This document shows positions 33,959-42,737 of a stretch of 64,000 nucleotides of DNA, piece after piece (within the stretch, counting starts at the first letter, position 1; each line of letters begins with the position of its first letter). The translations under genes were made by a program, and so were the position numbers. The notes below the pieces were generated by a model. That model saw only the letters and a program-made list of their open reading frames with translations. It ran no database searches and had not been told where the DNA came from. Origin of the DNA: CAYQJS01 sp964417895 (GTDB taxonomy: Bacteria; Chloroflexota; UBA6077; SHYK01); assembly GCA_964417895.1 (NCBI GenBank), contig CAYQJS010000007.1, forward strand, positions 62,001-126,000, written 5' to 3'.

Positions 33959-34996
33959 TTAGTACCGCACGACGAAGATATGGTCGCGCCCGCGCTGTGC
34001 GCCCCAGACCTCGCCCGGAATGCCTCCCAGCTGCGCGACGTTGGACGGTTTCGAGATGTCGATGGTCGTGAACGTTGCCGTATCTGGGTCGAAACGGACC
34101 ACCGTGTCTTGTCCCGTGTCGCTGAGCCACACCTTATCGCTATGGTCGACGTAGACTGCGTAGGCTCGTGCGTTGTCGCCGGGCAGGCGCCACTCCGCCC
34201 ATTGGCCCGTCGACGGGTCGTAGACACCCACTTGCCTCGCGTTGTACTCGGCAATCCATAGCCGGCCACGAGAGTCGGGCCAGACCCGCCGCACTCCCGC
34301 GTTGGGAGTTGGCGGGTCCAGTTCCGTCACGCCGCCGAAATCGTCGTCGATCCTGCCGAGATAGCTGCCAGCCAGTGACGCGAAGTAGACCGTGCCGTCG
34401 GGCGCTGTGGCGATTCCATAGGGGCCGGGGCCCCTGGGCGCATTGAACTGCTCCACCACGCCAACCGCGGGGTCGAGCCGACCAAAGTAGCCGGCCTGCC
34501 CGGTGAACCAGAGCACGCCGCGATGGTCGAAGGTAGGCGTATTCAGGTTAGCCCGCGGGCCGGGCAGCGGATAGACGGCCACCTCGAGCGTTGTCCTGTC
34601 AACCCGGACGATGGCATTGAGTCCGCCGTCGGTCACCCACATCCCGTCGTCGGGGCCCATGATGATCCCGTGAGGCGCCGAGTTAGGCGCGATTGGCACG
34701 ACCAACACTTCACCGGTGGTGGAATCGATGCGTCCCACTGTCCCAGCTCGCTGCCCTGCGTACCACGCGTAGCCGAAGCCATCTGGCACCGCGTCGTGTG
34801 GAGAGGTGCCCGCAGGCGTCGGGTACTCCTGGAGGACTAGGCGCGGGGCCGGCGCTTGCTGCCCAAGCGTCGGCGGTGGAGCGGAGAGCAAGAGCAGCAG
34901 CGTCAGGCAGGCGATTTGCCAGGCCCTTCGTCCCCACCCGAACGATGTCCGCGGAGGTGTGACTGTTCGCGAGATGGCCGATTTGAAGAGAAGCAT
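33959..34996 (-). CDS. Secreted beta-propeller protein, virginiamycin B lyase (Vgb)-like
   Basis: A 345-residue exported protein. A signal peptide with core WQIACLTLLLLLSAPPP (about residues 27-43) is followed by six or seven repeats of the Vgb-type, each with a block such as GRIDSTTGEVLVVPI, VRVDRTTLEVAVYPLPG, WFTGQAGYFGRLDP, LWIAEYNARQVGVYDPS and VWLSDTGQDTVVRFDP. The catalytic His and Glu of true streptogramin lyases were not checked, and most such proteins are not lyases. ATG 34996 follows CGGAGTATC. The upstream frame to 35320 crosses a poly-C tract and is not used. Confidence 0.82.
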   Translation of the reverse strand: MLLFKSAISRTVTPPRTSFGWGRRAWQIACLTLLLLLSAPPPTLGQQAPAPRLVLQEYPTPAGTSPHDAVPDGFGYAWYAGQRAGTVGRIDSTTGEVLVVPIAPNSAPHGIIMGPDDGMWVTDGGLNAIVRVDRTTLEVAVYPLPGPRANLNTPTFDHRGVLWFTGQAGYFGRLDPAVGVVEQFNAPRGPGPYGIATAPDGTVYFASLAGSYLGRIDDDFGGVTELDPPTPNAGVRRVWPDSRGRLWIAEYNARQVGVYDPSTGQWAEWRLPGDNARAYAVYVDHSDKVWLSDTGQDTVVRFDPDTATFTTIDISKPSNVAQLGGIPGEVWGAQRGRDHIFVVRY

Positions 34997-35093
34997 GGCG
35001 ATACTCCGAATGTCGTTTTCCCTAGTGGAAAACGGTACAGCGCCTGGTGGCGTTTCACAAGGAAGCGCGGTGGCGCGCGAGTTGGTGACCCGG

Positions 35094-35130
<37 letters not shown>

Positions 35131-35149
35131 GGGCGGGGGGAGCGAAGAT

Positions 35150-35225
35150 GGTCTCCTCCCCCTCGACGGGGGGAGCGAAGATGGCCCCCTCCCCCTTGCG
35201 GGGGAGGGCTGGGGTGGGGGGTGAC
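35150..35225. repeat. G/C-rich palindromic repeats
   Basis: Units CCCCTCGACGGGGGGAGCGA (twice, spaced 21 bases) and CCCTCCCCCTTGCGGGGGAG, all members of the window-wide family. Confidence 0.7.
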
Positions 35226-35241
35226 ACCGTTTCCGTGAAGG

Positions 35242-35700
35242 TTACCACCGCCGGCGCGGCGTGCTGTCCTCCGGGCCGACTAGCGTGGCCACGTCCCAAC
35301 CCTTCCCCAGGACGCCCCACACGAGCGCTGCGTCGATGATCAGCGGTACGATGGACCAGACCCCGAGGTACAGCAGGAAAAGAAGGGCGGACGCCGCTGC
35401 GGCGCTGACCACCAGCGGGCGGAACCAGTTACCCGACGGCCGGAGGAACCCGGGCAACCAGCGGGGGCGGAGGAGGGCGAGCAGGGCGCTGACGAAACAC
35501 AGCACGGCGATGCGCGCCAGTATCCCGCTCACTGAGCGCCCCTGGTCCTCGGCAAAGACGGCCAGCGCAGGCACCGGGTCACGCTGGATTATCCACCAGC
35601 ACCAGAAGGCGCCGATCGCCAGCAACAGCCCCACCACCCGCTGCATCACCTGCGGATTAGCCAGAGCCGCCTGCAACAGTGCCACGACCCGCTGCATCAT
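35242..35700 (-). CDS. Hypothetical membrane protein (152 aa)
   Basis: About four hydrophobic helices (VVGLLLAIGAFWCWWII, ILARIAVLCFVSALLALL, LVVSAAAASALLFLLYLG, SIVPLIIDAALVWGVL), with the charged tail GPEDSTPRRRW. No family recognised. The two ATG at 35700 and 35697 lack a clear SD. It is divergent from msrA. Confidence 0.6.
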   Translation of the reverse strand: MMQRVVALLQAALANPQVMQRVVGLLLAIGAFWCWWIIQRDPVPALAVFAEDQGRSVSGILARIAVLCFVSALLALLRPRWLPGFLRPSGNWFRPLVVSAAAASALLFLLYLGVWSIVPLIIDAALVWGVLGKGWDVATLVGPEDSTPRRRW

Positions 35701-35769
35701 ATGGGGATCATGCTAGGCCGGCCTGCGGCGCGTCAAGTGCGCTGGCCCGGACAGGAGGAGGAGTGAACC

Positions 35770-36324
35770 GTGAGCGAAGGGCAAATGCGACCGCAGGAGA
35801 TGGCGACGCTAGGTGGCGGCTGCTTCTGGTGCCTCGAGGCCGTGTTCGATGAGCTGAAGGGCGTCAACGACGTCGTGTCCGGTTACGCCGGCGGTGCCCC
35901 CGCCAATCCGACGTACTCGCAAGTGTGCTCCGGGGCCACCGGCCACGCGGAAGCGGTGCAGATCACGTTTGACCCACAGGTGATCTCGTTCAAAGACCTC
36001 CTCGACGTCTTTTTCACCATTCACGATCCAACCACGCTCAACCGACAGGGACACGATGTTGGGACGCAGTACCGCTCGATCATTCTCTATCACACGCCCG
36101 AGCAGCGGGAGACCGCCGAACAGACCATTCGGGAGCTGAGCGAGGCGAAGCTGTGGGGTGCGCCCATCGTGACCCAGCTCGAGCAGCTCGCCGCATTCTA
36201 CCCGGCCGAGGAGTACCACCGGGACTATTTCACCCGGAATCCCGATCAGCCCTACTGCCAGGTAGTCATCGCGCCGAAGGTAGCGAAGGCGCGCAGCCAC
36301 TTCCTGGCGAAGCTCAAGGCGTGA
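35770..36324 (+). CDS. msrA: Peptide methionine sulfoxide reductase MsrA
   Basis: A 184-residue MsrA, which reduces the S-form of methionine sulfoxide in proteins with electrons from thioredoxin. The active-site motif GCFWCLEAVF (Cys at about residue 18) is near the N-terminus. VVSGYAGGAPANPTY and HAEAVQITFDP follow, along with the family block FFTIHDPTTLNRQGHDVGTQ. A resolving Cys is probably that in DQPYCQVVI. GTG 35770 follows AGGAGGAGG. Length is normal. Confidence 0.96.
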   Translation: MSEGQMRPQEMATLGGGCFWCLEAVFDELKGVNDVVSGYAGGAPANPTYSQVCSGATGHAEAVQITFDPQVISFKDLLDVFFTIHDPTTLNRQGHDVGTQYRSIILYHTPEQRETAEQTIRELSEAKLWGAPIVTQLEQLAAFYPAEEYHRDYFTRNPDQPYCQVVIAPKVAKARSHFLAKLKA

Positions 36325-36410
36325 CGTGGCCACGTGACGTGCGAGATATACTCGCCGCAAACCTCTATCCATTCCCTCCCCTTTGAGGGGTAGGGTCAGG
36401 GACGGGGGCC

Positions 36411-37200
36411 GTGCTAACGCGAGAAGAGAACGAGCTGCTAACCCGCGTCGGACCGGGCACGCTGGCCGGTGAGCTGCTGCGGCGCTACTGGCATCCAGTC
36501 GCGGTGGCGGCCGAGCTGACAGACGAGCAGCCGACGAAGCTCGTGCGCATCCTGGGGCGAGGACCTCGTGCTCTTCAAGGACAAGGGCGGGCACGTGGGG
36601 CTGATCGCCGACCACTGCGCGCACCGTGGCGCCTCTCTCCTCTATGGAAGGGTGGAGGAGCGGGGTATCGCCTGCGCCTACCATGGCTGGCTCTACGACA
36701 CCAGCGGTAACTGCCTGGAGTGTCCGGCCGAGCCGGCCGCCAGCATGTTCCACCTCACCGTGAAGCAGCGCGCCTACCGCGCCCAGAAGTTCATGGGGCT
36801 CTACTGGGCGTACCTGGGGCCCGAACCCGCGCCGGCGATCCCCAGGTACGACGTTTGGGTGCGGAAGGATGGGCGGCGTCGGCTCCAGGTCCACCCGCGC
36901 ATCGACTGCAACTGGTTCCAGGCGATGGAGAACTCGGTGGACCCCGCTCACTTGCAGATCCTCCACCAGGAGGTGACCGGCCGGGGCCGAACCCCTCCGA
37001 GCAGCACGCGTGGGTTCACCGACGACATCGCGCGTTTAGACTTCTACGTCTTCCCCCACGGCATTATCAAGAAGCGCGGATACAAAAACGGCGTCGTCGA
37101 CGAGCACCCGCTCCTCTTCCCCACCGTCCTGCGGGTCAACAACAGCACCGAGATCCGCGTCCCTGTCGACTGGCACGCTTCGGACTTCCAGGAGGACCAG
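36411..37200 (+). pseudogene. Rieske-type ring-hydroxylating oxygenase, frameshifted and truncated
   Basis: The N-terminus (TREENELLTRVGPGTLAGEL, RRYWHPVAVAAEL) is in one frame. After LVRILG one extra G near 36555 shifts to the frame with LFKDKGGHVGLIADHCAHRG. The Rieske motif C-x-H...C-x-x-H is complete (DHCAHRGAS and IACAYHGWLYD). The mononuclear iron motif DPAHLQILH follows MENSV. After about 37200 the protein loses family resemblance and stops at 37401, so the C-terminal third of the catalytic domain is missing. It was probably a catabolic oxygenase of the phthalate/vanillate type. Confidence 0.8.
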
Positions 37201-37393
37201 GCTGTGAAATCACAGGTCCTCATTTTACTGTTGCCGATTACTGTTGCCGAGCGTTCGGGGCGCCAACAGCGGCCGGTGACACTCTCCCTCCAGACGGTCC
37301 ACGAACCGGCTTTACCTGAAGCGGACCGAGTGTGGGGGAACAAGCCTCCCGCTTTCACCCTGCCCTTCCGCCCTGTTCGACGGTTATACAATT

Positions 37394-37709
37394 GTGGCTG
37401 ACATCCAGTTCGTGACGAACGGCAAGCACCAGGTCGTCAACGTCGGCGTGAGCACCACAAACATGGGCAACTAGGGCGCGACGGGACACGACGGACGTGC
37501 GGCACGAGTTCGGCCACATGCTCGACGCGCTGGACGAGTACTTCACTGTGAACGGCGTCAACTACGGGCCGGGCAGGCAGGCGACCGGGAACATCATGAA
37601 CAACCCGGCGAACGCAGCTGCCGTCCATCACTACGAGCTCATCCGTGCCGCCGCTTCGGACCTGCTGGGAACTTCTTGCTCGACGAATTCAGTCAACGTC
37701 CGCTGTTGA
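37394..37709 (+). pseudogene. Remnant of a zinc metallopeptidase
   Basis: Fragments in two frames: VADIQFVTNGKHQVVNVGVS to a stop at 37473, then from 37497 RHEFGHMLDALDEYFTVNG with an HExxH zinc motif and a following acidic residue, through GNIMNNPANAAAVHHYELI. This layout matches metallopeptidases seen beside contractile injection system-like loci. The 5' end is gone, fused to the Rieske remnant. Confidence 0.6.
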
Positions 37710-37714
37710 GGAGC

Positions 37715-37975
37715 ATGATGGGGGCCCTTGCCGCCGAGCTAATCATCCGCCCCGCCCGGGCAACACGGCGTGAGGAACTCGTCGCCGGCTGTGCTCTCGT
37801 CAACGCGGGCGACGTGACGGTCCGCATAAGCAGGGCGCCCTTGTCCTCGCCCGCGCTGTGTCTGGAGATCGTCGACCAATCGGCAGCACCAGTGCTGCTC
37901 CCGCCGCCGCCCGTGCCCGGCAACGGTGACGACCTGCTAGGCCTCGCGCCGGGCGAGCGGTACGCCGTCGAGCAC
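37715..37975 (+). pseudogene. N-terminal part of an uncharacterised gene cut by an IS630 copy
   Basis: ATG 37715 (or 37718) follows TTGAGGAG just after the metallopeptidase stop. The product AAELIIRPARATRREELVAG, LVNAGDVTVRISRAPLSSPA and PVLLPPPPVPGNGDDL looks like the first 87 residues of a secreted or structural beta-rich protein. It ends abruptly where IS copy 1 begins at 37976. Confidence 0.55.
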
Positions 37976-38935
37976 GGCGCTGGACCGACGGTTCTCCACG
38001 ATGCGAACTCCCGTTATCCAGATCCAGAAGACACGCCTGGCTTCGGAATAGGGTGGGGTTTTCATGACATGATCGACCAGGCACTCAAACGGCTCAATTC
38101 CGGTGCGCGGCTCGCAACGGCCGAACAGCTTGGCTCGATGCACATCGAGTGCGGCCAGGTAGGCCCATGCACCACCACGCCCGTACTCGTGCTCAACCCG
38201 CATTGGAGTGCCTGGCTGTGGGGCAAGGTGCTATGGCGCCTGATCCTTGCTTGGATGCTCGTCTTTTCATCGGTGGAGAGCACGAACTCATCGTCGGCGA
38301 GTGGGTGCCCCTCCCATACGCGCTCGTAGAGGTCAAGGATCCTTCCCGCCTTGGAAGCGAAGTCCGGGTCGCGCGGAAAGATCCAACAGCGGTGCTGCCA
38401 GGGACGAATCGCATCCTCGTGGAGCCAGCGCCAGATGGTTGTATCCCCGACGCTGGCGACGAGTCCGGTTCTGCGTGCCTCAGCAGCGATATCACTGACG
38501 CTAAAGCGGGAGAGAGGCAGACCACGTTGCGCTGGCAGTTCACAGGCCAGCGCTTTGACCTGGATGACCACTTCTGGGGGGGAAAGCCCTGGGGCGACCA
38601 GGGCGAGGATGTTCTTCTAGGCCGTGCGAGGCGCTGTTCAAAAAAGCGCTTGCGCCACTTGCTCACCACATCCCGCCCAAGAAGATACGCGGCGATCTCA
38701 TCGTTGCGCCAACCCTCTGAAGCGTGGAGAACCATCTGAGCGCGCAGGACCATATAATGCGGCAACGTATAGCTGGCCGCGCACCGCTGAAGCTCGCGCG
38801 CTTCCTCGGCGGACAACTCGATCCGATACGGGCTCGTTCTGGGCGTGGGCGCTCTCCAGGCACCCTTATGATACTCCGCTCGACGCCCATTGGCGCCTCA
38901 CAGACACGTTGCCTTATTTACGGAATTGAGTACTT
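37976..38935 (-). mobile_element. IS630-family element, decayed copy 1
   Basis: A 960-bp unit nearly identical to 40058-41014. On the minus strand it encodes an IS630-type transposase in pieces: the helix-turn-helix AEEARELQRCAASYTLPHYM and EGWRNDEIAAYLLG, then in another frame VVIQVKALACELPAQRGLP and the catalytic-domain block FVLSTDEKTSIQARIR, then in a third frame MRVEHEYGRGGAWAYLAALD and FW-DNGSSHRGEPS. The frame changes fall near a C7 run (38580s) and near 38205. The last 80 or so residues, with the final acidic residue, are absent. Confidence 0.85.
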
Positions 38936-38937
38936 AG

Positions 38938-39723
38938 TTAGTCCCGCCGATTACGGGCGAGCGTGATTGCCTGCTCTTGGAACACGAAGTTCGGGGCGCA
39001 GGGATCGTCGCAGCGCTGGCTGACGGTTGCGCGCCCCGGGGTGCCATCGCGGACGCCGAAATTCCGCGACAACGGCCCGTCCGCTTTTGCCTTGAAGAGG
39101 ATCCTGCGGAGCTCCTGCCCTGGCTGTGGCTCGAACCCGAGCTGGATCAAGTCGGGGAGCGGGGCCCCGGGAGCGCTGTTGGTGAACCGCAGCTCGAGGT
39201 AAGACTCCCCGACCGTGGGCCCGGCCCGCCTGGCGATCACGTCCTGGTAGCAACGGCCAAACAGGATGGTGTTCGGTTTGCACTGGAGCTGGTCCGCCGG
39301 GGGAATGTGGGCGCCGATGTCGGACACCCAGAAGAGCGCGTCATCCGTCTCTAGACTGACTTCCACCAAGGCGCGGCCGTCGCCGAGCCGCCGTTCGGTG
39401 ACCTTACCGTCGACCTTCGTGCCGAGGCGAGGCCCGCCCTGCTCTCGGACGAAGCGGGCGATCACCCCCGGGTAGTCGACGTGGGCGAGTCTCCCACTCG
39501 CTGGGGCGGTCGAAGTGGCGATGTTCGGAATCCCCGTTTGAAACTCAAAACAGTTCGGGGGGGTTCCAAACAAGCAATGTGTGCCTTGCCGCGACAGGAA
39601 ATCACTGATCGGCCGCCTGGTGGTGGATTGAGCGGCTGCCGGCGTCGGCACCATCACCAATGCCGCAAGAACCGTGGCGCCTGCCAAAGCCGCTAGCTGG
39701 AACCCGAATCTACTAGTGAGCAT
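38938..39723 (-). CDS. Secreted protein of unknown function (261 aa)
   Basis: A signal peptide is clear (LAALAGATVLAALVMVPTPA, cut near AQS, about residue 32). The mature part is beta-rich and has four or more Cys (THCLFGTPPNCFEF, LQCKPNTILFGRCYQ, QRCDDPCAPNF) that could pair as disulfides. No catalytic motif is seen. ATG 39723 follows AGAGAAGGA. The C-terminus ends 3 bases from IS copy 1, so the end may have been changed. The gene lies between the two IS copies and has a good promoter upstream at 39885-39913. Confidence 0.68.
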   Translation of the reverse strand: MLTSRFGFQLAALAGATVLAALVMVPTPAAAQSTTRRPISDFLSRQGTHCLFGTPPNCFEFQTGIPNIATSTAPASGRLAHVDYPGVIARFVREQGGPRLGTKVDGKVTERRLGDGRALVEVSLETDDALFWVSDIGAHIPPADQLQCKPNTILFGRCYQDVIARRAGPTVGESYLELRFTNSAPGAPLPDLIQLGFEPQPGQELRRILFKAKADGPLSRNFGVRDGTPGRATVSQRCDDPCAPNFVFQEQAITLARNRRD

Positions 39724-39840
39724 GATGTTCCTTCTCTCCAGAGGCTGATAAGCTGTCAGATTGCGGCGCAGGGGGATCCAATCCGGGGGAAACCAGGTGT
39801 TCTGCTGCGCCGCTTCTTGGTCTTATTAACTCACCTCCTC

Positions 39841-39857
39841 TTATGACGTAGTCATAA
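39841..39857. promoter_or_regulatory. Perfect 7-3-7 palindrome, candidate operator
   Basis: TTATGAC-GTA-GTCATAA lies about 28 bases downstream of the -10 hexamer at 39885 on the minus strand. Its position suits a repressor site blocking transcription of the secreted-protein gene. The binding protein is unknown. Confidence 0.5.
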
Positions 39858-39884
39858 CGATTCGTTGGGTCATCGCGCCATCGC

Positions 39885-39913
39885 AGCATAGTATTGCCTG
39901 ATGTCCTTGTCAA
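39885..39913 (-). promoter_or_regulatory. Sigma-70-type promoter for the secreted-protein gene
   Basis: A perfect -35 TTGACA (39913-39908) is spaced 17 bases from TATGCT (39890-39885). The leader to the ATG at 39723 would be about 155 bases and includes the palindrome at 39841. Confidence 0.6.
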
Positions 39914-40057
39914 GACAACATAGAACAGAACGCCTGTGGAGCAGCGACGGCATTCAAAACCATCGCCGTGAAGTTTTTGGCAGGAGCGAACTGCCGTGAG
40001 CGACTGTCGGCGATATCCTTTCGTCAGTCGTTTTCATGGCTCCCCCGGTTACCTGCA

Positions 40058-41014
40058 GGCGCTGGACCGACGGTTCTCCACGATGCGAACTCCCGTTATC
40101 CATCCAGAAGACACGCCTGGCTTCGGAATAGGTGGGGTTTTCATGACATGATCGACCAGGCACTCAAACGGCTCAATTCCGGTGCGCGGCTCGCAACGGC
40201 CGAACAGCTTGGCTCGATGCACATCGAGTGCGGCCAGGTAGGCCCATGCACCACCACGCCCGTACTCGTGCTCAACCCGCATTGGAGTGCCTGGCTGTGG
40301 GGCAAGGTGCTATGGCGCCTGATCCTTGCTTGGATGCTCGTCTTTTCATCGGTGGAGAGCACGAACTCATCGTCGGCGAGTGGGTGCCCCTCCCATACGC
40401 GCTCGTAGAGGTCAAGGATCCTTCCCGCCTTGGAAGCGAAGTCCGGGTCGCGCGGAAAGATCCAACAGCGGTGCTGCCAGGGACGAATCGCATCCTCGTG
40501 GAGCCAGCGCCAGATGGTTGTATCCCCGACGCTGGCGACGAGTCCGGTTCTGCGTGCCTCAGCAGCGATATCACTGACGCTAAAGCGGGAGAGAGGCAGA
40601 CCACGTTGCGCTGGCAGTTCACAGGCCAGCGCTTTGACCTGGATGACCACTTCTGGGGGGGAAAGCCCTGGGGCGACCAGGGCGAGGATGTTCTTCTAGG
40701 CCGTGCGAGGCGCTGTTCAAAAAAGCGCTTGCGCCACTTGCTCACCACATCCCGCCCAAGAAGATACGCGGCGATCTCATCGTTGCGCCAACCCTCTGAA
40801 GCGTGGAGAACCATCTGAGCGCGCAGGACCATATAATGCGGCAACGTATAGCTGGCCGCGCACCGCTGAAGCTCGCGCGCTTCCTCGGCGGACAACTCGA
40901 TCCGATACGGGCTCGTTCTGGGCGTGGGCGCTCTCCAGGCACCCTTATGATACTCCGCTCGACGCCCATTGGCGCCTCACAAATACGTTGCCTTATTTAC
41001 GGAATTGAGTACTT
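40058..41014 (-). mobile_element. IS630-family element, decayed copy 2
   Basis: It is 957 bp and differs from copy 1 by a 2-base and a 1-base deletion near the left end and two substitutions near the right end. It carries the same internal frameshifts and the same missing C-terminal coding part. Reading past the left boundary gives unrelated residues (LQVTGGAMKTTDE). Confidence 0.85.
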
Positions 41015-41200
41015 GGTCCCCACACTCTCCACGATGGCTTAACGGGGTCGTATGGAGCGTAAAAACTATCGAGTGCATGCCGAAGAGAGGTGGGAACACT
41101 GGCGTCACTGCGTTGAGCCGACCACTTAGTTAGGCGGCCTTCTGCGTCCGCCTTAGCTCCTACAGGCTCGGGATTCACCGCCTCACCCGGCCACAAGGGC

Positions 41201-41971
41201 TCAACGCCTCCGGCGCGCCAGCTCCTGCCAGACATCGTCCACAGGAACGCCCGTGGCTTCCAGCAGCACCAGGCTGTGAAACCACAGGTCGGCGACCTCC
41301 CACACGATCTCATCGTGCGAGCCGTTCTTCGCGGCGATGATGGTCTCCACTGCCTCCTCGCCCACCTTTTTGGCGACGCGGTCGATCCCCTCGCGTAACA
41401 GCCCTGCGACGTAGGAGCCTTCCGGCATCGTCGCGTGGCGCTCAGCGATGACTCGAGCCAGCTCAGCAACCACGGCCGGTCCGTGCGGATGCCCCTGGCT
41501 GCTTTCATTCGCCGACGGGGCAGCGCCACCCCCTCCCTCACCCTCCCCCGTCGAGGGGGAGGGAACCGATGCGTTTGCCGTCGAGGGGGAGGAGGCCGAA
41601 GCCGCCGCGTCCTCTTGCGTCTCACCCGTCGAGGGGGAGGGAACGGAGGCGTCCGCCGTCACCTCCTCGACCGGCTGGAAGAAGCAGCTCGTCGCGCCCG
41701 TGTGGCAGGCGGGCCCCTCCGGATTGACTTCTATGAGGATCGCGTCGGCGTCACAGTCAGCGGTGGCACGAACCACTCGCTGGAAGTTTCCGGACGTCGC
41801 GCCCTTGTGCCACAGCTCCTGCCGCGAGCGGCTCCAGAACCAGGCGTCGCCCGTCTGCACGGTCCGACGCACCGATTCGGCGTTCATGTACGCCACCATC
41901 AGCACGTCCCGGGTATTCGCGTCCTGCACGATGGCCGGGATGAGGCCCTGCGAATCGAACTTCAACACCAC
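41201..41971 (-). CDS. hisI: Bifunctional phosphoribosyl-AMP cyclohydrolase / phosphoribosyl-ATP pyrophosphatase HisIE
   Basis: A 256-residue fusion for steps 2 and 3 of histidine synthesis. The HisI part (1-103) has MVAYMNAESVRRT, FWSRSRQELWHKGATSGN and Cys73, Cys89 and Cys96 as zinc ligands. The HisE part (about 165-250) has RVAKKVGEEAVETIIAA and HDEIVWEVADLWFHSLV. Between them lies an unusual linker of about 60 residues built from PSPSTGE-type units; its DNA is the genome's palindromic repeat, still in frame. GTG 41971 starts one base after the hisF stop, with GAGGAG inside the hisF end, so translation is coupled. Last gene of hisH-A-F-IE. Confidence 0.95.
   Translation of the reverse strand: MVLKFDSQGLIPAIVQDANTRDVLMVAYMNAESVRRTVQTGDAWFWSRSRQELWHKGATSGNFQRVVRATADCDADAILIEVNPEGPACHTGATSCFFQPVEEVTADASVPSPSTGETQEDAAASASSPSTANASVPSPSTGEGEGGGGAAPSANESSQGHPHGPAVVAELARVIAERHATMPEGSYVAGLLREGIDRVAKKVGEEAVETIIAAKNGSHDEIVWEVADLWFHSLVLLEATGVPVDDVWQELARRRR
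41533..41640. repeat. Palindromic repeats inside the hisIE linker
   Basis: The 33 bases at 41533-41565 equal 32889-32921. Two more partial units with GTCGAGGGGGAGG follow near 41580 and 41628. All are translated as part of HisIE. Confidence 0.9.
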
Positions 41972-41972
41972 A

Positions 41973-42737
41973 TCACTCCTCGACCGGCCGAATCGGCAGT
42001 CCGCGTGCGGCTAGATAGTCCTTGGCGTCGCGGATGCGCCACGTGCCGTAGTGAAAGATGGAGGCAGCAAGGACCGCATCGGCTTTCCCACGCGCCAGAG
42101 CATCGTACAGGTGGTCGAGCGTCCCAGCGCCGCCCGAAGCGATGACGGGAACGGGGACTGCTTCCGAGACAGCGGCTGTCAGCTCGAGGTCGTACCCGGA
42201 AAGGTGGCCGTCCGCGTCCATACTGGTCAACAGGATCTCCCCAGCGCCGCGCTCCGCGCCCCGTGCCGCCCATTGCACTGCATCGATGCCCGTCGGGCGG
42301 CGGCCCCCATGACTGTACACCTCCCAGCCTGCCCCACCCCGCTTCGCATCGATGGCGAGCACGATGCACTGGCTGCCGAACTCGGCGGCCCCCTCGCCGA
42401 TCAGCTCAGGCCGCGCGATCGCCGCGCTGTTGATGGATACCTTGTCGGCACCCGCCCGCAGCATGCGCCGCATGTCCTCGATAGAGCGAATACCACCGCC
42501 CACTGTGAGCGGGATGAAGACCCTCTCCGCGGTGCGCTCCACCACCTCCACCATGGTCGCGCGCTCGTCGCTAGAGGCCGTGATGTCGAGAAACACCACC
42601 TCGTCGGCGCCCTCGTTGTCGTAAAAGGCCGCGAGATCCACCGGGTCCCCGGCATCCCGAAGGTTGACGAAGCTCACTCCTTTCACAACCCGACCGCGGT
42701 CTACGTCGAGGCAGGGAATGATTCGCTTCGTCAGCAC
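41973..42737 (-). CDS. hisF: Imidazole glycerol phosphate synthase cyclase subunit HisF
   Basis: A 254-residue (beta/alpha)8 barrel. It closes the imidazole ring using ammonia from HisH. Catalytic Asp residues are in IPCLDVDRGRVVKGV (about residue 11) and LLTSMDADGH (about 130). Phosphate-binding blocks are PLTVGGGI and VIASGGAG. GTG 42737 overlaps the end of hisA by 7 bases. The next gene starts 1 base after its stop. Standard length. Confidence 0.97.
   Translation of the reverse strand: MLTKRIIPCLDVDRGRVVKGVSFVNLRDAGDPVDLAAFYDNEGADEVVFLDITASSDERATMVEVVERTAERVFIPLTVGGGIRSIEDMRRMLRAGADKVSINSAAIARPELIGEGAAEFGSQCIVLAIDAKRGGAGWEVYSHGGRRPTGIDAVQWAARGAERGAGEILLTSMDADGHLSGYDLELTAAVSEAVPVPVIASGGAGTLDHLYDALARGKADAVLAASIFHYGTWRIRDAKDYLAARGLPIRPVEE

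Larger units (their letters stand above)
39724..40057. other. Regulatory-looking gap upstream of the secreted-protein gene
   Basis: It holds a promoter and a palindrome described separately, plus a strong but unassigned SD-like AGAGGAGGTGA on the minus strand at about 39834-39844. No gene is supported. Confidence 0.45.

Noticed and set aside
38149..38739. Plus-strand ORF of 196 codons repeated at 40228-40818.
   Set aside because: It is the antisense of the IS630 transposase; the minus strand gives recognisable transposase motifs.
41015..41200. Possible gene between IS copy 2 and hisIE.
   Set aside because: Only short frames with no SD or recognisable product; the long minus frame (40993-41625) is a shadow of hisIE.
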